DNA from: an uncultured Robinsoniella sp.
GTDB taxonomy: Bacteria > Bacillota > Clostridia > Lachnospirales > Lachnospiraceae
Direction: 5' to 3'
Assembly (NCBI GenBank): GCA_900539655.1
Contig: UQCR01000005.1
Span: 1-64,000, forward strand
Length of the DNA: 64,000 nucleotides
The notes beneath the pieces are model-generated. The model worked only from the letters and a program-made list of their open reading frames with translations. It did no database searches and had not been told where the DNA came from. Every line of letters begins with the position of its first letter. Position 1 is the first letter of the stretch. Positions 17,510-25,455 of this stretch are shown here, one piece after another. The translations under genes and the position numbers were made by a program.

Positions 17510-17706
17510 TCAGCCAGACTCCTCAAGCCCCTCCTTTCCTCAAATATAACTGCAAGTTTAGGAAAATAATTTTCTTAAATCAATTTCTTGATGTTATCTT
17601 ATCACGTTTTCATTTTATGTCAATACTATTTATTATACTTTGTTAGATATAACTATTTCAGAAATCTATTTTTTGTGCTTATTACACAAATTTTCACCAA
17701 AAAGAA

Positions 17707-17735
17707 TTGACAAACAATACTTAATATATGATAAT
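17707..17735 (+). promoter_or_regulatory. Sigma-A promoter of the LacI-ribokinase gene
   Basis: TTGACA (17707-17712), a 17-base AT-rich spacer and GATAAT (17730-17735) form a near-consensus vegetative promoter 56 bases upstream of the start codon. A TATTGCAAATGCACC box begins at about +1 (17740), where a repressor could block transcription. Confidence 0.75.
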
Positions 17736-17790
17736 ATCTATATTGCAAATGCACCATCAAAATCTTTTTTAAACTTGGAGTGATAGTAAA

Positions 17791-19686
17791 ATGACAATTA
17801 AAGAAATTGCCGGTTTGGCCGGCGTATCCATTTCCACTGTTTCAAAGATCGTGAATAACAAAGATGAGAATATCAATGCCGAGACCAGAAACCGTGTACT
17901 GAAAATCGTAAAAGAATATCATTATTCTCCTTATGCTTCTGCTAAAATTGCTTCCACTGCCAAAACTTTTGTCCTGGGAGTATTGTTAAAATCCGCCTCT
18001 AACTCCCGACTCCTCCTTGACGGTATCCTGTCCGCCGCACGGGAAAACGGCTATCATATTCTGATATGCGACAGCTGTAACAGCACGGAGGAGGAGCTGA
18101 AAAATATAACCGCACTCTGCAAATATAAGGTAGATGGCGTTATCTGGGATCCGGTAAACAGCCAGAGCCTTCAATATGAACATCATTTTGCAAAGCTGGA
18201 CATTACTTCTGCTATTTACGGATCAGCTCTTACCGGCAGCAGCTATTGTATCGACTTTGCCACCCTGGGCTATCGGGCTGCCAAAATTCTGACAGCCTAT
18301 AAGCATCGTAAAATAGCCTGTCTGCTTTCCCCTGGCTCCCGGCGGTCACAGCATATTCTGGATGGGTTTAAAAAGTGTTTGTATGACAATCAGATTCCAT
18401 TTACCTCCGGCATGGTTATTTCCACCGATTCTGACAGCTGGTATTCTGATATTGCCGCCCGGAAATACAGCGCTATTTTATGTTCGGATTTTACATCCTG
18501 CCTTGCACTCTACCAGCAGCTTTTCCATATTCATTATCGGATCCCCTATGACATGTCCCTTGTAACTTTAAAAGATGACATCCCAAAAGATCTGCCGTTT
18601 CCCGCAATCTCCGGCATCCAGATCCCTTACTATGAACTGGGGCGCTATATTTGCGGGAACCTGATCTGCGAATGTGAAAAAAAGGAACAAACCGTTTTGG
18701 ACATTTACCGGGATTGTAATTTAGACCACACTGCCAGTCTGGACATCCCCTATGAGATTCGTTCCAAAAAAATTATTGTAGTAGGAGGAATCAATATTGA
18801 TGTTACATTGAACGTGGAGGAACTCCCCGATTCCGGAAAAGCAGTCAGTACCAGCAGATCCACTACTTTCCCAGGCGGAAAAGGCGTAAACCAGGCAATC
18901 GGAGCTGCGCGCCTGGGGCATGCCGTTTCCCTGATCGGCAAAGTTGGAAATGACTATGATTCCGCTCTTATTTACAGTGCAATGAAGGAAAATGAAGTGG
19001 ATATCCAGGGTATCGGGAGAGACCTCTGCGCCAGTACCGGAAAAGCCTATATTCACGTACAAAACGACGGCGAAAGTACCATCTCCATCCTGACCGGAGC
19101 AAACCAGCATGTGGGACCGCAGGATATTATTAATAACGAGCGGCTGTTTGAAAATGCAGGTTATTGCCTCCTTCCCACCGAAATACCGGATTCCGCCATT
19201 GAAACCGCTGCAATAACTGCAAAAAAATACGGTGCCGGAACCATCCTGAAGCCAACACTGTTGGAACAGATACCGGATTCCATACTTAAAAACATCGATA
19301 TTTTTATTCCTAACCGACTGGAAATGGCAGCCTTGTGTCCGGGGATCAGCACCCTCCCCCAACAGGCTGATTCCTTTATACGCAAGGGCGTACACACTGT
19401 GATTATCACACTTGGGCACAAGGGATGCTATGTAAAATCGGGGAAGAATGAACATTACTATCCGGCAGTTAATTTTGTATCCGTGGACAATACCGGGGCT
19501 GCAGATGCCTTTATAGCGGCTCTTGCATCCTATCTCCTGTACGGGTACCAGCTGGATGAGTCGGTGCGGATTGCAGGTTATGCCGCAGGATTCTGCATTT
19601 CCAGGCAGGGAGTTGTACCTGCTTTGATTGATCGGAATTCATTGGAAACCTACATAAAAAAGGTGGAACCTGATTTAATACATTGA
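17791..19686 (+). CDS. LacI-type regulator fused to a ribokinase (PfkB) domain
   Basis: A 631-residue fusion. Residues 1-55 are a LacI helix-turn-helix with hinge helix (TIKEIAGLAGVSISTVSKIVNN). Residues about 60-325 match the periplasmic-binding-like effector domain (FVLGVLLKSASNSRLLLDGIL). From about residue 330 to 625 there is a complete ribokinase domain starting IIVVGGINIDVTLNVEELP. It includes the substrate motif PGGKGVNQAIGAARLG (about 358) and the C-terminal motif VDNTGAADAFIAAL with the catalytic-base Asp at residue 572. The usual GAGD is GAAD here. The junction is in frame with no internal ribosome binding site seen. It is divergent from the nucleoside hydrolase/importer operon, so it probably both controls ribose release and phosphorylates the product. 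Confidence 0.9.
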   Translation: MTIKEIAGLAGVSISTVSKIVNNKDENINAETRNRVLKIVKEYHYSPYASAKIASTAKTFVLGVLLKSASNSRLLLDGILSAARENGYHILICDSCNSTEEELKNITALCKYKVDGVIWDPVNSQSLQYEHHFAKLDITSAIYGSALTGSSYCIDFATLGYRAAKILTAYKHRKIACLLSPGSRRSQHILDGFKKCLYDNQIPFTSGMVISTDSDSWYSDIAARKYSAILCSDFTSCLALYQQLFHIHYRIPYDMSLVTLKDDIPKDLPFPAISGIQIPYYELGRYICGNLICECEKKEQTVLDIYRDCNLDHTASLDIPYEIRSKKIIVVGGINIDVTLNVEELPDSGKAVSTSRSTTFPGGKGVNQAIGAARLGHAVSLIGKVGNDYDSALIYSAMKENEVDIQGIGRDLCASTGKAYIHVQNDGESTISILTGANQHVGPQDIINNERLFENAGYCLLPTEIPDSAIETAAITAKKYGAGTILKPTLLEQIPDSILKNIDIFIPNRLEMAALCPGISTLPQQADSFIRKGVHTVIITLGHKGCYVKSGKNEHYYPAVNFVSVDNTGAADAFIAALASYLLYGYQLDESVRIAGYAAGFCISRQGVVPALIDRNSLETYIKKVEPDLIH

Positions 19687-19720
19687 CCGTTTTTCTATTA
19701 TAATTCTTTTTATTTTCTTC

Positions 19721-19782
19721 TTGACAACTATCTTTGTCATTGCTATACTGTCTTTGACAAGGATATTTGTCATTGTGACTTA
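19721..19782 (+). promoter_or_regulatory. Promoter with two tandem palindromic operators before the XRE gene
   Basis: Two copies of TGACAA-N6-TTGTCA-type palindromes lie at 19721-19739 and 19754-19772, 33 bases apart centre to centre, about three helical turns. The first overlaps a promoter, TTGACA (19721-19726), 17 bases, TATACT (19744-19749). The second would cover the start site and a second TTGACA. A further half site, CTTGTCATT, follows near 19791. The arrangement fits autorepression by the downstream XRE protein. Confidence 0.7.
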
Positions 19783-19835
19783 ATTTCTTGTCATTCCATG
19801 GATTATTATTATGTTAACAGAAAGGGGATGATCAT

Positions 19836-20054
19836 ATGCCCTTATACAATCGCTTGAAAGAATACCGTGCGAGACTTGGCATTAACCAGCAGCAGCTGGG
19901 AAGCCTGGTCGGTGCATCCAGACAGACAATCAGCTTGATTGAACGGGGCGATTATTCCCCCTCAGTAACTTTAGCACTTAAAATAGCCAAAGTCTGCGGG
20001 GTCGGTGTTGAAGAAATATTTATTTACGAGGAAGGAGAAGATGATGAAGAATAA
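19836..20054 (+). CDS. XRE-family transcriptional regulator
   Basis: A 72-residue protein that is little more than one Cro/CI-type helix-turn-helix (residues 5-60). It contains LKEYRARLGINQQQLGSLVG and the recognition segment ASRQTISLIERGDYSPSVTLALKIA, and ends in an acidic tail (EEGEDDEE). Such proteins (YozG/PBSX-like) commonly repress small ABC-exporter or membrane-protein operons. It heads a four-gene operon and overlaps the start of the next gene, so translation is coupled. The palindromic sites upstream are probably its operators. Confidence 0.92.
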   Translation: MPLYNRLKEYRARLGINQQQLGSLVGASRQTISLIERGDYSPSVTLALKIAKVCGVGVEEIFIYEEGEDDEE

Positions 20055-20793
20055 GAGAATGATTGTCTTAATCCGCTTTATTCTTGTCGTATTTCTGTCA
20101 GGTATATTCGGAGGAGTTGCAGGATTTCTTTTTGCTTCCTCAGAATCCAGTCTGACCGTTGTAGGGAATACGGTATCCGGTATCTTAATCAGCTACTCCA
20201 TATATATGAGTATTGTATTTGATGCCGCAGCACTTTTAATAGCTTATGTATTATACCGTATTTCAAAAAAAGAATTCCAGCTTTGGGATCAGGAGGATTC
20301 CGATTACATTGCAAAAACAGAACGGAAGCTTTCCATCTCCCTGATCGCCAGTGAGATCGGACCTATTCTGTCGATGACCGCTTTTTGTATCAGCGTTTTG
20401 GACCTGCATAAAAACGGTAATGCTGTAAAAATGATCTGCATGCTGGCTTTCATTACATTATCCTTCTTACTGGCATTTCTGCAGAGGAAAATTGTCAGTC
20501 TGGATCAGGATATCAACCCCGAAAAGAAAGGGGATCCTCTGGATTTTAATTTCCAGAAACAATGGCTGAAAAGCTGTGATGAGCAGGAAAAACAGGTGGC
20601 TTATAAGTCAGCATATAAAGCATTCCGTGTTTCTCAGATCTTTTATGTGGTCATTTTAATTGTGTTAATCCTGGTGGGACCGTTTTTTGAAATTGGCATA
20701 AGTCCATTTTTAATAGTCGGATCAATCTGGTTATTGCAGGTTCTGGTCTATTCCATAACCTCTTTAAAATTATCCAAACCCAAAAATCAATAG
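20044..20793 (+). CDS. DUF3169-like integral membrane protein
   Basis: A 249-residue membrane protein with about six hydrophobic segments: residues 9-30, 45-65, 100-118, 128-145, 200-222 and 228-245. Two soluble charged stretches separate them (for example LWDQEDSDYIAKTERK). The size and the location right after a small XRE regulator match the DUF3169 family, whose function is unknown. I chose the ATG at 20044, 6 bases after AAGGAG; the adjacent ATG at 20041 is equally in frame. It overlaps the XRE gene by 11 bases. The family name is from recall of pattern and context, not a search. Confidence 0.7.
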   Translation: MKNKRMIVLIRFILVVFLSGIFGGVAGFLFASSESSLTVVGNTVSGILISYSIYMSIVFDAAALLIAYVLYRISKKEFQLWDQEDSDYIAKTERKLSISLIASEIGPILSMTAFCISVLDLHKNGNAVKMICMLAFITLSFLLAFLQRKIVSLDQDINPEKKGDPLDFNFQKQWLKSCDEQEKQVAYKSAYKAFRVSQIFYVVILIVLILVGPFFEIGISPFLIVGSIWLLQVLVYSITSLKLSKPKNQ

Positions 20794-20811
20794 CAACAGA
20801 AAGGACATATT

Positions 20812-21585
20812 ATGGTAGAAATCAAAAATCTTTCCAAAATCTATCACCTGAACAAGAAACAGCAGAAAGAACAAAAAGCAAAAAACACGAAGAAAATTGC
20901 AGTTTCCAATCTTAACCTGGAAGCACACGAAGGTGAAATCTTCGGCCTGCTGGGTACTAACGGAGCCGGTAAAACCACTACCCTTCGTTGTATGGCTACT
21001 CTTTTGAAACCGACCAGCGGAAGCATATCAGTCTGTGGATACGACACGATCAAGGATTCAGCCAAAGTTCGTGAAAACATAGGATTTTTAACTAATGAGA
21101 TCAAACTGGATCCCCAGTTTTCTCCCAAATACCTTATGGGATTTTTCGGAAAGCTGCACGGCCTCTCTGAGGAAACCATCAACCAGCGTCGGGATGAGCT
21201 TTTTAAGCATTTTGGAATCAAGGAGTTTGAAGATAAAAAAATTGAAGAACTGTCCACTGGGATGAAGCAGAAAGCAGCCATTGCGGTAAGCTTAATTCAC
21301 GACCCCAAGGTAATTATATTTGATGAACCTACTACAGGTCTGGATATCATAACAGCACGCGCAGTTACGGATTACCTGCAGAAGCTCAAAGCAGAAGGTA
21401 AATTAATTATCATGTCTACCCATATCATGTCTGAAGCAGAAAAGCTTTGTGACCGTATTGCTATTATTATTGATGGGGAATTGAAAATAGAGGGTACGCT
21501 GGAAGATATTTTAGACCAGACTGAATGCGATGATCTGGAGGATGCTTTCTTTAAACTGTACCAGACTTATGGAAAGGTGGTATAA
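20812..21585 (+). CDS. ABC transporter ATP-binding protein (NatA/CcmA type)
   Basis: A 257-residue ATPase. Walker A is GTNGAGKTTT (about residue 48), the signature is LSTGMKQKAAIAVSL, and Walker B is VIIFDEPTTGLD, followed by the switch His in IMSTHIMSEAEKLCD. The N-terminus has an unusual Lys/Gln-rich insert (LNKKQQKEQKAKNTKK) between the first strands. Proteins of this subgroup (NatA, YxlF) pair with ABC-2 permeases and export sodium, peptides or drugs. The partner permease gene starts 2 bases after the stop. The substrate is unknown. Confidence 0.93.
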   Translation: MVEIKNLSKIYHLNKKQQKEQKAKNTKKIAVSNLNLEAHEGEIFGLLGTNGAGKTTTLRCMATLLKPTSGSISVCGYDTIKDSAKVRENIGFLTNEIKLDPQFSPKYLMGFFGKLHGLSEETINQRRDELFKHFGIKEFEDKKIEELSTGMKQKAAIAVSLIHDPKVIIFDEPTTGLDIITARAVTDYLQKLKAEGKLIIMSTHIMSEAEKLCDRIAIIIDGELKIEGTLEDILDQTECDDLEDAFFKLYQTYGKVV

Positions 21586-21587
21586 CC

Positions 21588-22799
21588 ATGAACGGAACAA
21601 AAGCAATTTATTGCAAAGAATTAAAACGTGTCTTTAAAGACTCTAAGATGATATTTTCACTGTTTATCCTCCCGGTAGTTCTGATGGTGGGAATATACAG
21701 CCTGATGGGATATCTGGGGAATAAAGAGTCCCAGAATACCAAAGAACACATCCCCATTGTATCTATACAGAATGCACCGGAAGATATGGCAAAACATATG
21801 GAAGATTTCTTCGGGAAAGCTAATGTTACCTATGTACATGCAGATGAGTCTTTAGACAGCGCAAAAGATGGCATTTATAACGGAAAAGTAGATCTTCTGG
21901 TTGTCTTCCCTGAGGATTTCAGACAACAGATTGCAGACTACAAAGAAGGGGATCCGATTCCTGACATCCAGACATTTTACAACCCCTCGGAAAATTACTC
22001 CCAGCATGCCCACGATTCTTTTATGACATCTCTGAACGGCTATCAAAAAGCATTATTAGCTGACCGTCTGGGCAACCTGGATGTACTGACCATATTTACA
22101 ATTGACAACACGAATCAGAATTCCATTATTCAGGATGACGCAAAAGCTTCCGGACAGTTCCTTGCCATGCTGCTGCCTTACCTGGTAACCATCCTTTTAT
22201 TTGCAGGTACCATGTCTCTTGGTACAGACTCCATTACCGGAGAAAAGGAACGCGGTACCCTGGCAAGCATGCTGGTAACGCCGATCAGCCGATTTGATAT
22301 TGCTCTTGGAAAATTGCTGGCACTGATGACGCTGTCCATTATGTCCGCTTCGGTATATATTATAGCTTTAACGGTTTCACTTCCCAAAACAATGTCATCT
22401 ATGGGTGCAGAAAATATAAGCGTTACCTTTACCCCAGGACAGATTATCATGATGGCAGCAATTATTATCGCTCTCGCATTTTTATATGTGGCACTTGTGG
22501 GCATTGTATCCGTATTTGCCCGTACTGTAAAAGAAGCTGCTTCTTACGTAACGCCTTTATACATCATTGTTATTGTTGCAGGAATGTTCACCATGATTTC
22601 CCCTTCTTCAGGACATTCGACTTACGAATACCTGATACCGATCTATAACTGCAGCATTGCACTTGGAGAAATCTTCACCAGAGAATTAACCGTACTTCAC
22701 TTTGCCATGACCCTTGGCATAACCGTTGTGGTGGGCGGTGCTGTAACTGCTATAATTGCAAAAGCATTCAGCAGTGAACGGATCATGTTCAATGCTTAA
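21588..22799 (+). CDS. ABC-2 type permease (NatB-like)
   Basis: A 403-residue exporter permease. One N-terminal helix (about residues 20-42) is followed by a large extracytoplasmic domain (45-185), then five or six helices clustered in the C-terminal half. These include LAMLLPYLVTILLFAGTMSLG and IIMMAAIIIALAFLYVALVGIV. The TGEKERGTLASMLVTPISR coupling segment is typical of the NatB/ABC2_membrane_3 family. It forms the exporter with the ATPase upstream. The operon ends in a strong terminator shared with the convergent GGDEF gene. Confidence 0.9.
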   Translation: MNGTKAIYCKELKRVFKDSKMIFSLFILPVVLMVGIYSLMGYLGNKESQNTKEHIPIVSIQNAPEDMAKHMEDFFGKANVTYVHADESLDSAKDGIYNGKVDLLVVFPEDFRQQIADYKEGDPIPDIQTFYNPSENYSQHAHDSFMTSLNGYQKALLADRLGNLDVLTIFTIDNTNQNSIIQDDAKASGQFLAMLLPYLVTILLFAGTMSLGTDSITGEKERGTLASMLVTPISRFDIALGKLLALMTLSIMSASVYIIALTVSLPKTMSSMGAENISVTFTPGQIIMMAAIIIALAFLYVALVGIVSVFARTVKEAASYVTPLYIIVIVAGMFTMISPSSGHSTYEYLIPIYNCSIALGEIFTRELTVLHFAMTLGITVVVGGAVTAIIAKAFSSERIMFNA

Positions 22800-22808
22800 A
22801 CCTATATT

Positions 22809-22850
22809 AAAAAACCAGCGCGGACACGTATTGTTCCGACGCTGGTTTTT
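22809..22850. terminator. Bidirectional terminator
   Basis: The arms AAAAACCAGCG and CGCTGGTTTTT enclose a loop that itself contains CGGAC/GTTCCG pairing. T-runs are present on either strand. It sits between the ABC permease stop and the stop of the convergent diguanylate cyclase-like gene. Confidence 0.9.
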
Positions 22851-22851
22851 A

Positions 22852-25116
22852 TTAACTGTTTATCTTGTATTTTGTAATATCATGGCAGCAAAGCAGAACT
22901 GCTTCTTTTCCCTTCCACTTAATCAACGATGCATCTGCACTGGACCAGACATTTAGAACCGGATTATAAAATTCTTTGGTACAGTTTTTTACGGCTGCAC
23001 TTAAATCTTTTACGGGGCAGTTATCGCAAGGCTCCTCCCGATTAAAGAACTCCTGATAACAACGCATGCCTTCTTTTACATCCGGTACCAGGGATCTTGT
23101 CTTTTGATTGATATAATACATCTCAAAAGTTTCTGCACCAATTACATATATCCAGGAATTTTGATTATCCAATATATTCTGCATTCCTTCCAGGGACTGT
23201 ACCACCCTGTCCTGGGCACGTTTTTTTAACAGAAAGGTACTTAATATTTCGCTGGTAAATATCAGGGTGGTGATCTGTTCCTGAGTCCAGAACCGGTTCA
23301 TCCTGCATTCGTCAAATCCCACATAACCTTTAAACACTCCATTATCCGTAATCGCACACTGGAGCATGGACTTAATTCCCTGTGGCTCCAGGATATCTTT
23401 GTGTTTTTTGGGTAATTCCATTATATTCCTGCAGTAGAAAATTCCGTCTTCATTAAAGTTCGTTACGTAACTTCCTCCCAGATCCACTTCATAGGATACA
23501 TGCTTCAGATTGTCAATTTCTTCCTTGACACCTGTGTTGCACCATTCAAATGTATTGCTGCAAAAACGGTCATCCTCGGTATTTTCAAAGATATATGCGC
23601 GGCTTACATTAAACTGGCGTCCTACCAGTTCCAGAATTGCACTGACCGCAGCTTCCACATCAATGGATTTATAGAGAATTTTAAATATGTACTCCACCAG
23701 CTTTGTATTCAGGGTGTTCCCCTGCCCTTCGTTAGAGTCAATCTTCTCATTGACTGCCGTTGGCATTGTAACCGGCATTCCTATAAACCCATCGCCAATA
23801 GAATGATCATAATGCACATATTGGTTCTTACCCTGTTTTTTTGCCTGGTACAAAGCGCAATCTGCCTTTTTGTACAATTCCTGGAACTGCACACCATCAT
23901 CCGGAAAAATGGAAATCCCTATGCTGCAGGAAATGGGCTTGTCCCAGCTCTCCTGCATGGGCATATTGCGGAATGCCTCTACCACCTGTCCAGCTTTCTG
24001 GAATACCAGGTCTTTCCCCGGGATGCCTTTAATAAATGCTATAAATTCATCGCCGCCTATGCGGCCCACGATATCAGACTCACGGAACAGCTTACGTACC
24101 TCCGATGTAATTTCCATGAGAAATGCATCCCCAAATAAATGCCCCATGGTATCATTTACTATCTTAAAATCATCAATATCAATGATCATCAGTGCAGACT
24201 GCTTATCGATATTTCCCCGGTGCAAAAAGTTCTCAATCAGAGCATGTGCCGTCCCTTTATTGTAAAGTTTCGTCAGCGGATCTCTCTCTGCCTTTTCTAA
24301 CAGCTGCTGGGAATTCTTCTTCTCATTGTCAATATCAATGATGACTCCCACAGCCTTAACCGGAATACCCTCGTTATTATACTGGGCTGTAAGGCGGAAT
24401 CTGCACCAGATGTACTCATCATCCGTCTTTTTGACCCGGGCTTCTATCTCCCGGTAGCCCTGGCCATTTTTAATCTGCTCAAATGCATTTCGAAAATCCG
24501 GCAAATCTTCCTGGAAAACATGGGATTTATAAGTAATCGAGGCAAAGAAATTTTCTCTGATTGGTTCATAATGAAACTTCTTCTCCCAGTTTGCTGAAAA
24601 GCTGAGACTGTCCTTCTTAATATCCCATTCAAAAACAATATCATTCGTCTGATCCATTATGATCTGATGGCGTTCCAGACTCATAGCCAGCTCTTCCTGA
24701 GCCAGTTTGCCTTTTGTAACATCCACCAGTACACAATAGAAGATACCGCTCCCATCCCCGGAGGAAATCAGCCTGCCATTATCCAGAATCCATGCAACAC
24801 TGCCGTCCTTCTTTCGAATGCGGTACTCAATCTCCTTTTTATTGCTGTGGGCAAGCTGCTCCTTTACTTCTTTGAGCGAAGACTCACGATCTCTCTCGTC
24901 GATCATTAGCCAGAAACTGTTTGCAAATTTTTCCTCTATTTCTTTTTTTGTATAGCCGAACATCTCTAAAAAGGAATCGCTCATCTGTGTCAGGGTTAAC
25001 TGATCATCATATTTGCAGCAGAAGATTGCTCCCGGAACATTATTGGTTATATTTTCCAGTTCCTGATTTCTGGATTCTATTTCAGCTGCCGGTGTACTTT
25101 GTTTTTTATTATCCAT
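22852..25116 (-). CDS. PAS-PAS-GGDEF-GAF-PAS signalling protein (putative diguanylate cyclase)
   Basis: A 754-residue soluble protein with no transmembrane segments. Order: PAS (about 20-140), PAS with PAC (about 150-270), GGDEF (about 280-440), GAF-like (about 490-640) and a C-terminal PAS-like domain (about 650-750). The GGDEF domain has an intact active-site motif, RIGGDEFIAF (about 353), and the metal/substrate motif DPLTKLYNK, so it should make cyclic di-GMP. No RxxD inhibitory site is evident five residues before GGDEF (the residues are IVGRI). The last domain has the Cys cluster CYQEFFNREEPCDNCP. Having two sensory domains after the catalytic domain is less usual. It is transcribed alone from a TTGTTT/TATAAT promoter. 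Confidence 0.88.
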   Translation of the reverse strand: MDNKKQSTPAAEIESRNQELENITNNVPGAIFCCKYDDQLTLTQMSDSFLEMFGYTKKEIEEKFANSFWLMIDERDRESSLKEVKEQLAHSNKKEIEYRIRKKDGSVAWILDNGRLISSGDGSGIFYCVLVDVTKGKLAQEELAMSLERHQIIMDQTNDIVFEWDIKKDSLSFSANWEKKFHYEPIRENFFASITYKSHVFQEDLPDFRNAFEQIKNGQGYREIEARVKKTDDEYIWCRFRLTAQYNNEGIPVKAVGVIIDIDNEKKNSQQLLEKAERDPLTKLYNKGTAHALIENFLHRGNIDKQSALMIIDIDDFKIVNDTMGHLFGDAFLMEITSEVRKLFRESDIVGRIGGDEFIAFIKGIPGKDLVFQKAGQVVEAFRNMPMQESWDKPISCSIGISIFPDDGVQFQELYKKADCALYQAKKQGKNQYVHYDHSIGDGFIGMPVTMPTAVNEKIDSNEGQGNTLNTKLVEYIFKILYKSIDVEAAVSAILELVGRQFNVSRAYIFENTEDDRFCSNTFEWCNTGVKEEIDNLKHVSYEVDLGGSYVTNFNEDGIFYCRNIMELPKKHKDILEPQGIKSMLQCAITDNGVFKGYVGFDECRMNRFWTQEQITTLIFTSEILSTFLLKKRAQDRVVQSLEGMQNILDNQNSWIYVIGAETFEMYYINQKTRSLVPDVKEGMRCYQEFFNREEPCDNCPVKDLSAAVKNCTKEFYNPVLNVWSSADASLIKWKGKEAVLLCCHDITKYKINS

Positions 25117-25185
25117 GCTTAAAAGCCCCTCTGTTATATCATTACAAAATGCAACAACGATCTACGATCTTCATTTATTATTTCT

Positions 25186-25213
25186 ATTATAACAGACACT
25201 GCTTTGGAAACAA
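25186..25213 (-). promoter_or_regulatory. Promoter of the GGDEF-protein gene
   Basis: On the minus strand TTGTTT (25208-25213), a 16-base spacer and a perfect TATAAT (25186-25191) lie about 70 bases upstream of the ATG. Confidence 0.6.
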
Positions 25214-25266
25214 TAGTAAATTCAATTTATTTCCTGTTTTTTGCCAATTTTCTGCCAAGGGATTGC

Positions 25267-25434
25267 CCTAGAGCGTGTTTTAAAATTCATTCCCGCCATC
25301 CGCACGCCCCACTTTGCGGCATATTTGCCCCGAATTCAGGTTACGTAGCACGCTACGTGCCCTTCATTCGGGACAAATCTCCCACAAACTGTGACGCACA
25401 GCTGCCAGAAAGCAATTTTAAAACACGCTCTAGG
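25267..25434 (+). repeat. Palindromic MITE-like element, full copy B
   Basis: This element fills about half of the 339-base gap between the GGDEF and ZIP genes. The ends are CCTAGAGCGTGTTTTAAAATT and its inverse AATTTTAAAACACGCTCTAGG, an almost perfect terminal inverted repeat. Inside, the two halves continue as an imperfect palindrome up to a central ACGTAGCACGCTACGT. A flanking TA on each side could be a two-base target duplication. It is the inverse-orientation partner of copy A (7022-7181). No coding capacity is seen. Confidence 0.88.
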
Positions 25435-25455
25435 CTGTGCTAATTACTTTATGCC

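Noticed and set aside
22852..22950. Plus-strand frame 22756-22956 beyond the ABC permease
   Set aside because: It runs through the terminator and into the antisense of the GGDEF gene; no ribosome binding site.
25117..25270. Cyclic di-GMP riboswitch before the GGDEF gene
   Set aside because: The leader is only about 70 bases from the predicted start site and shows none of the conserved GEMM helices.
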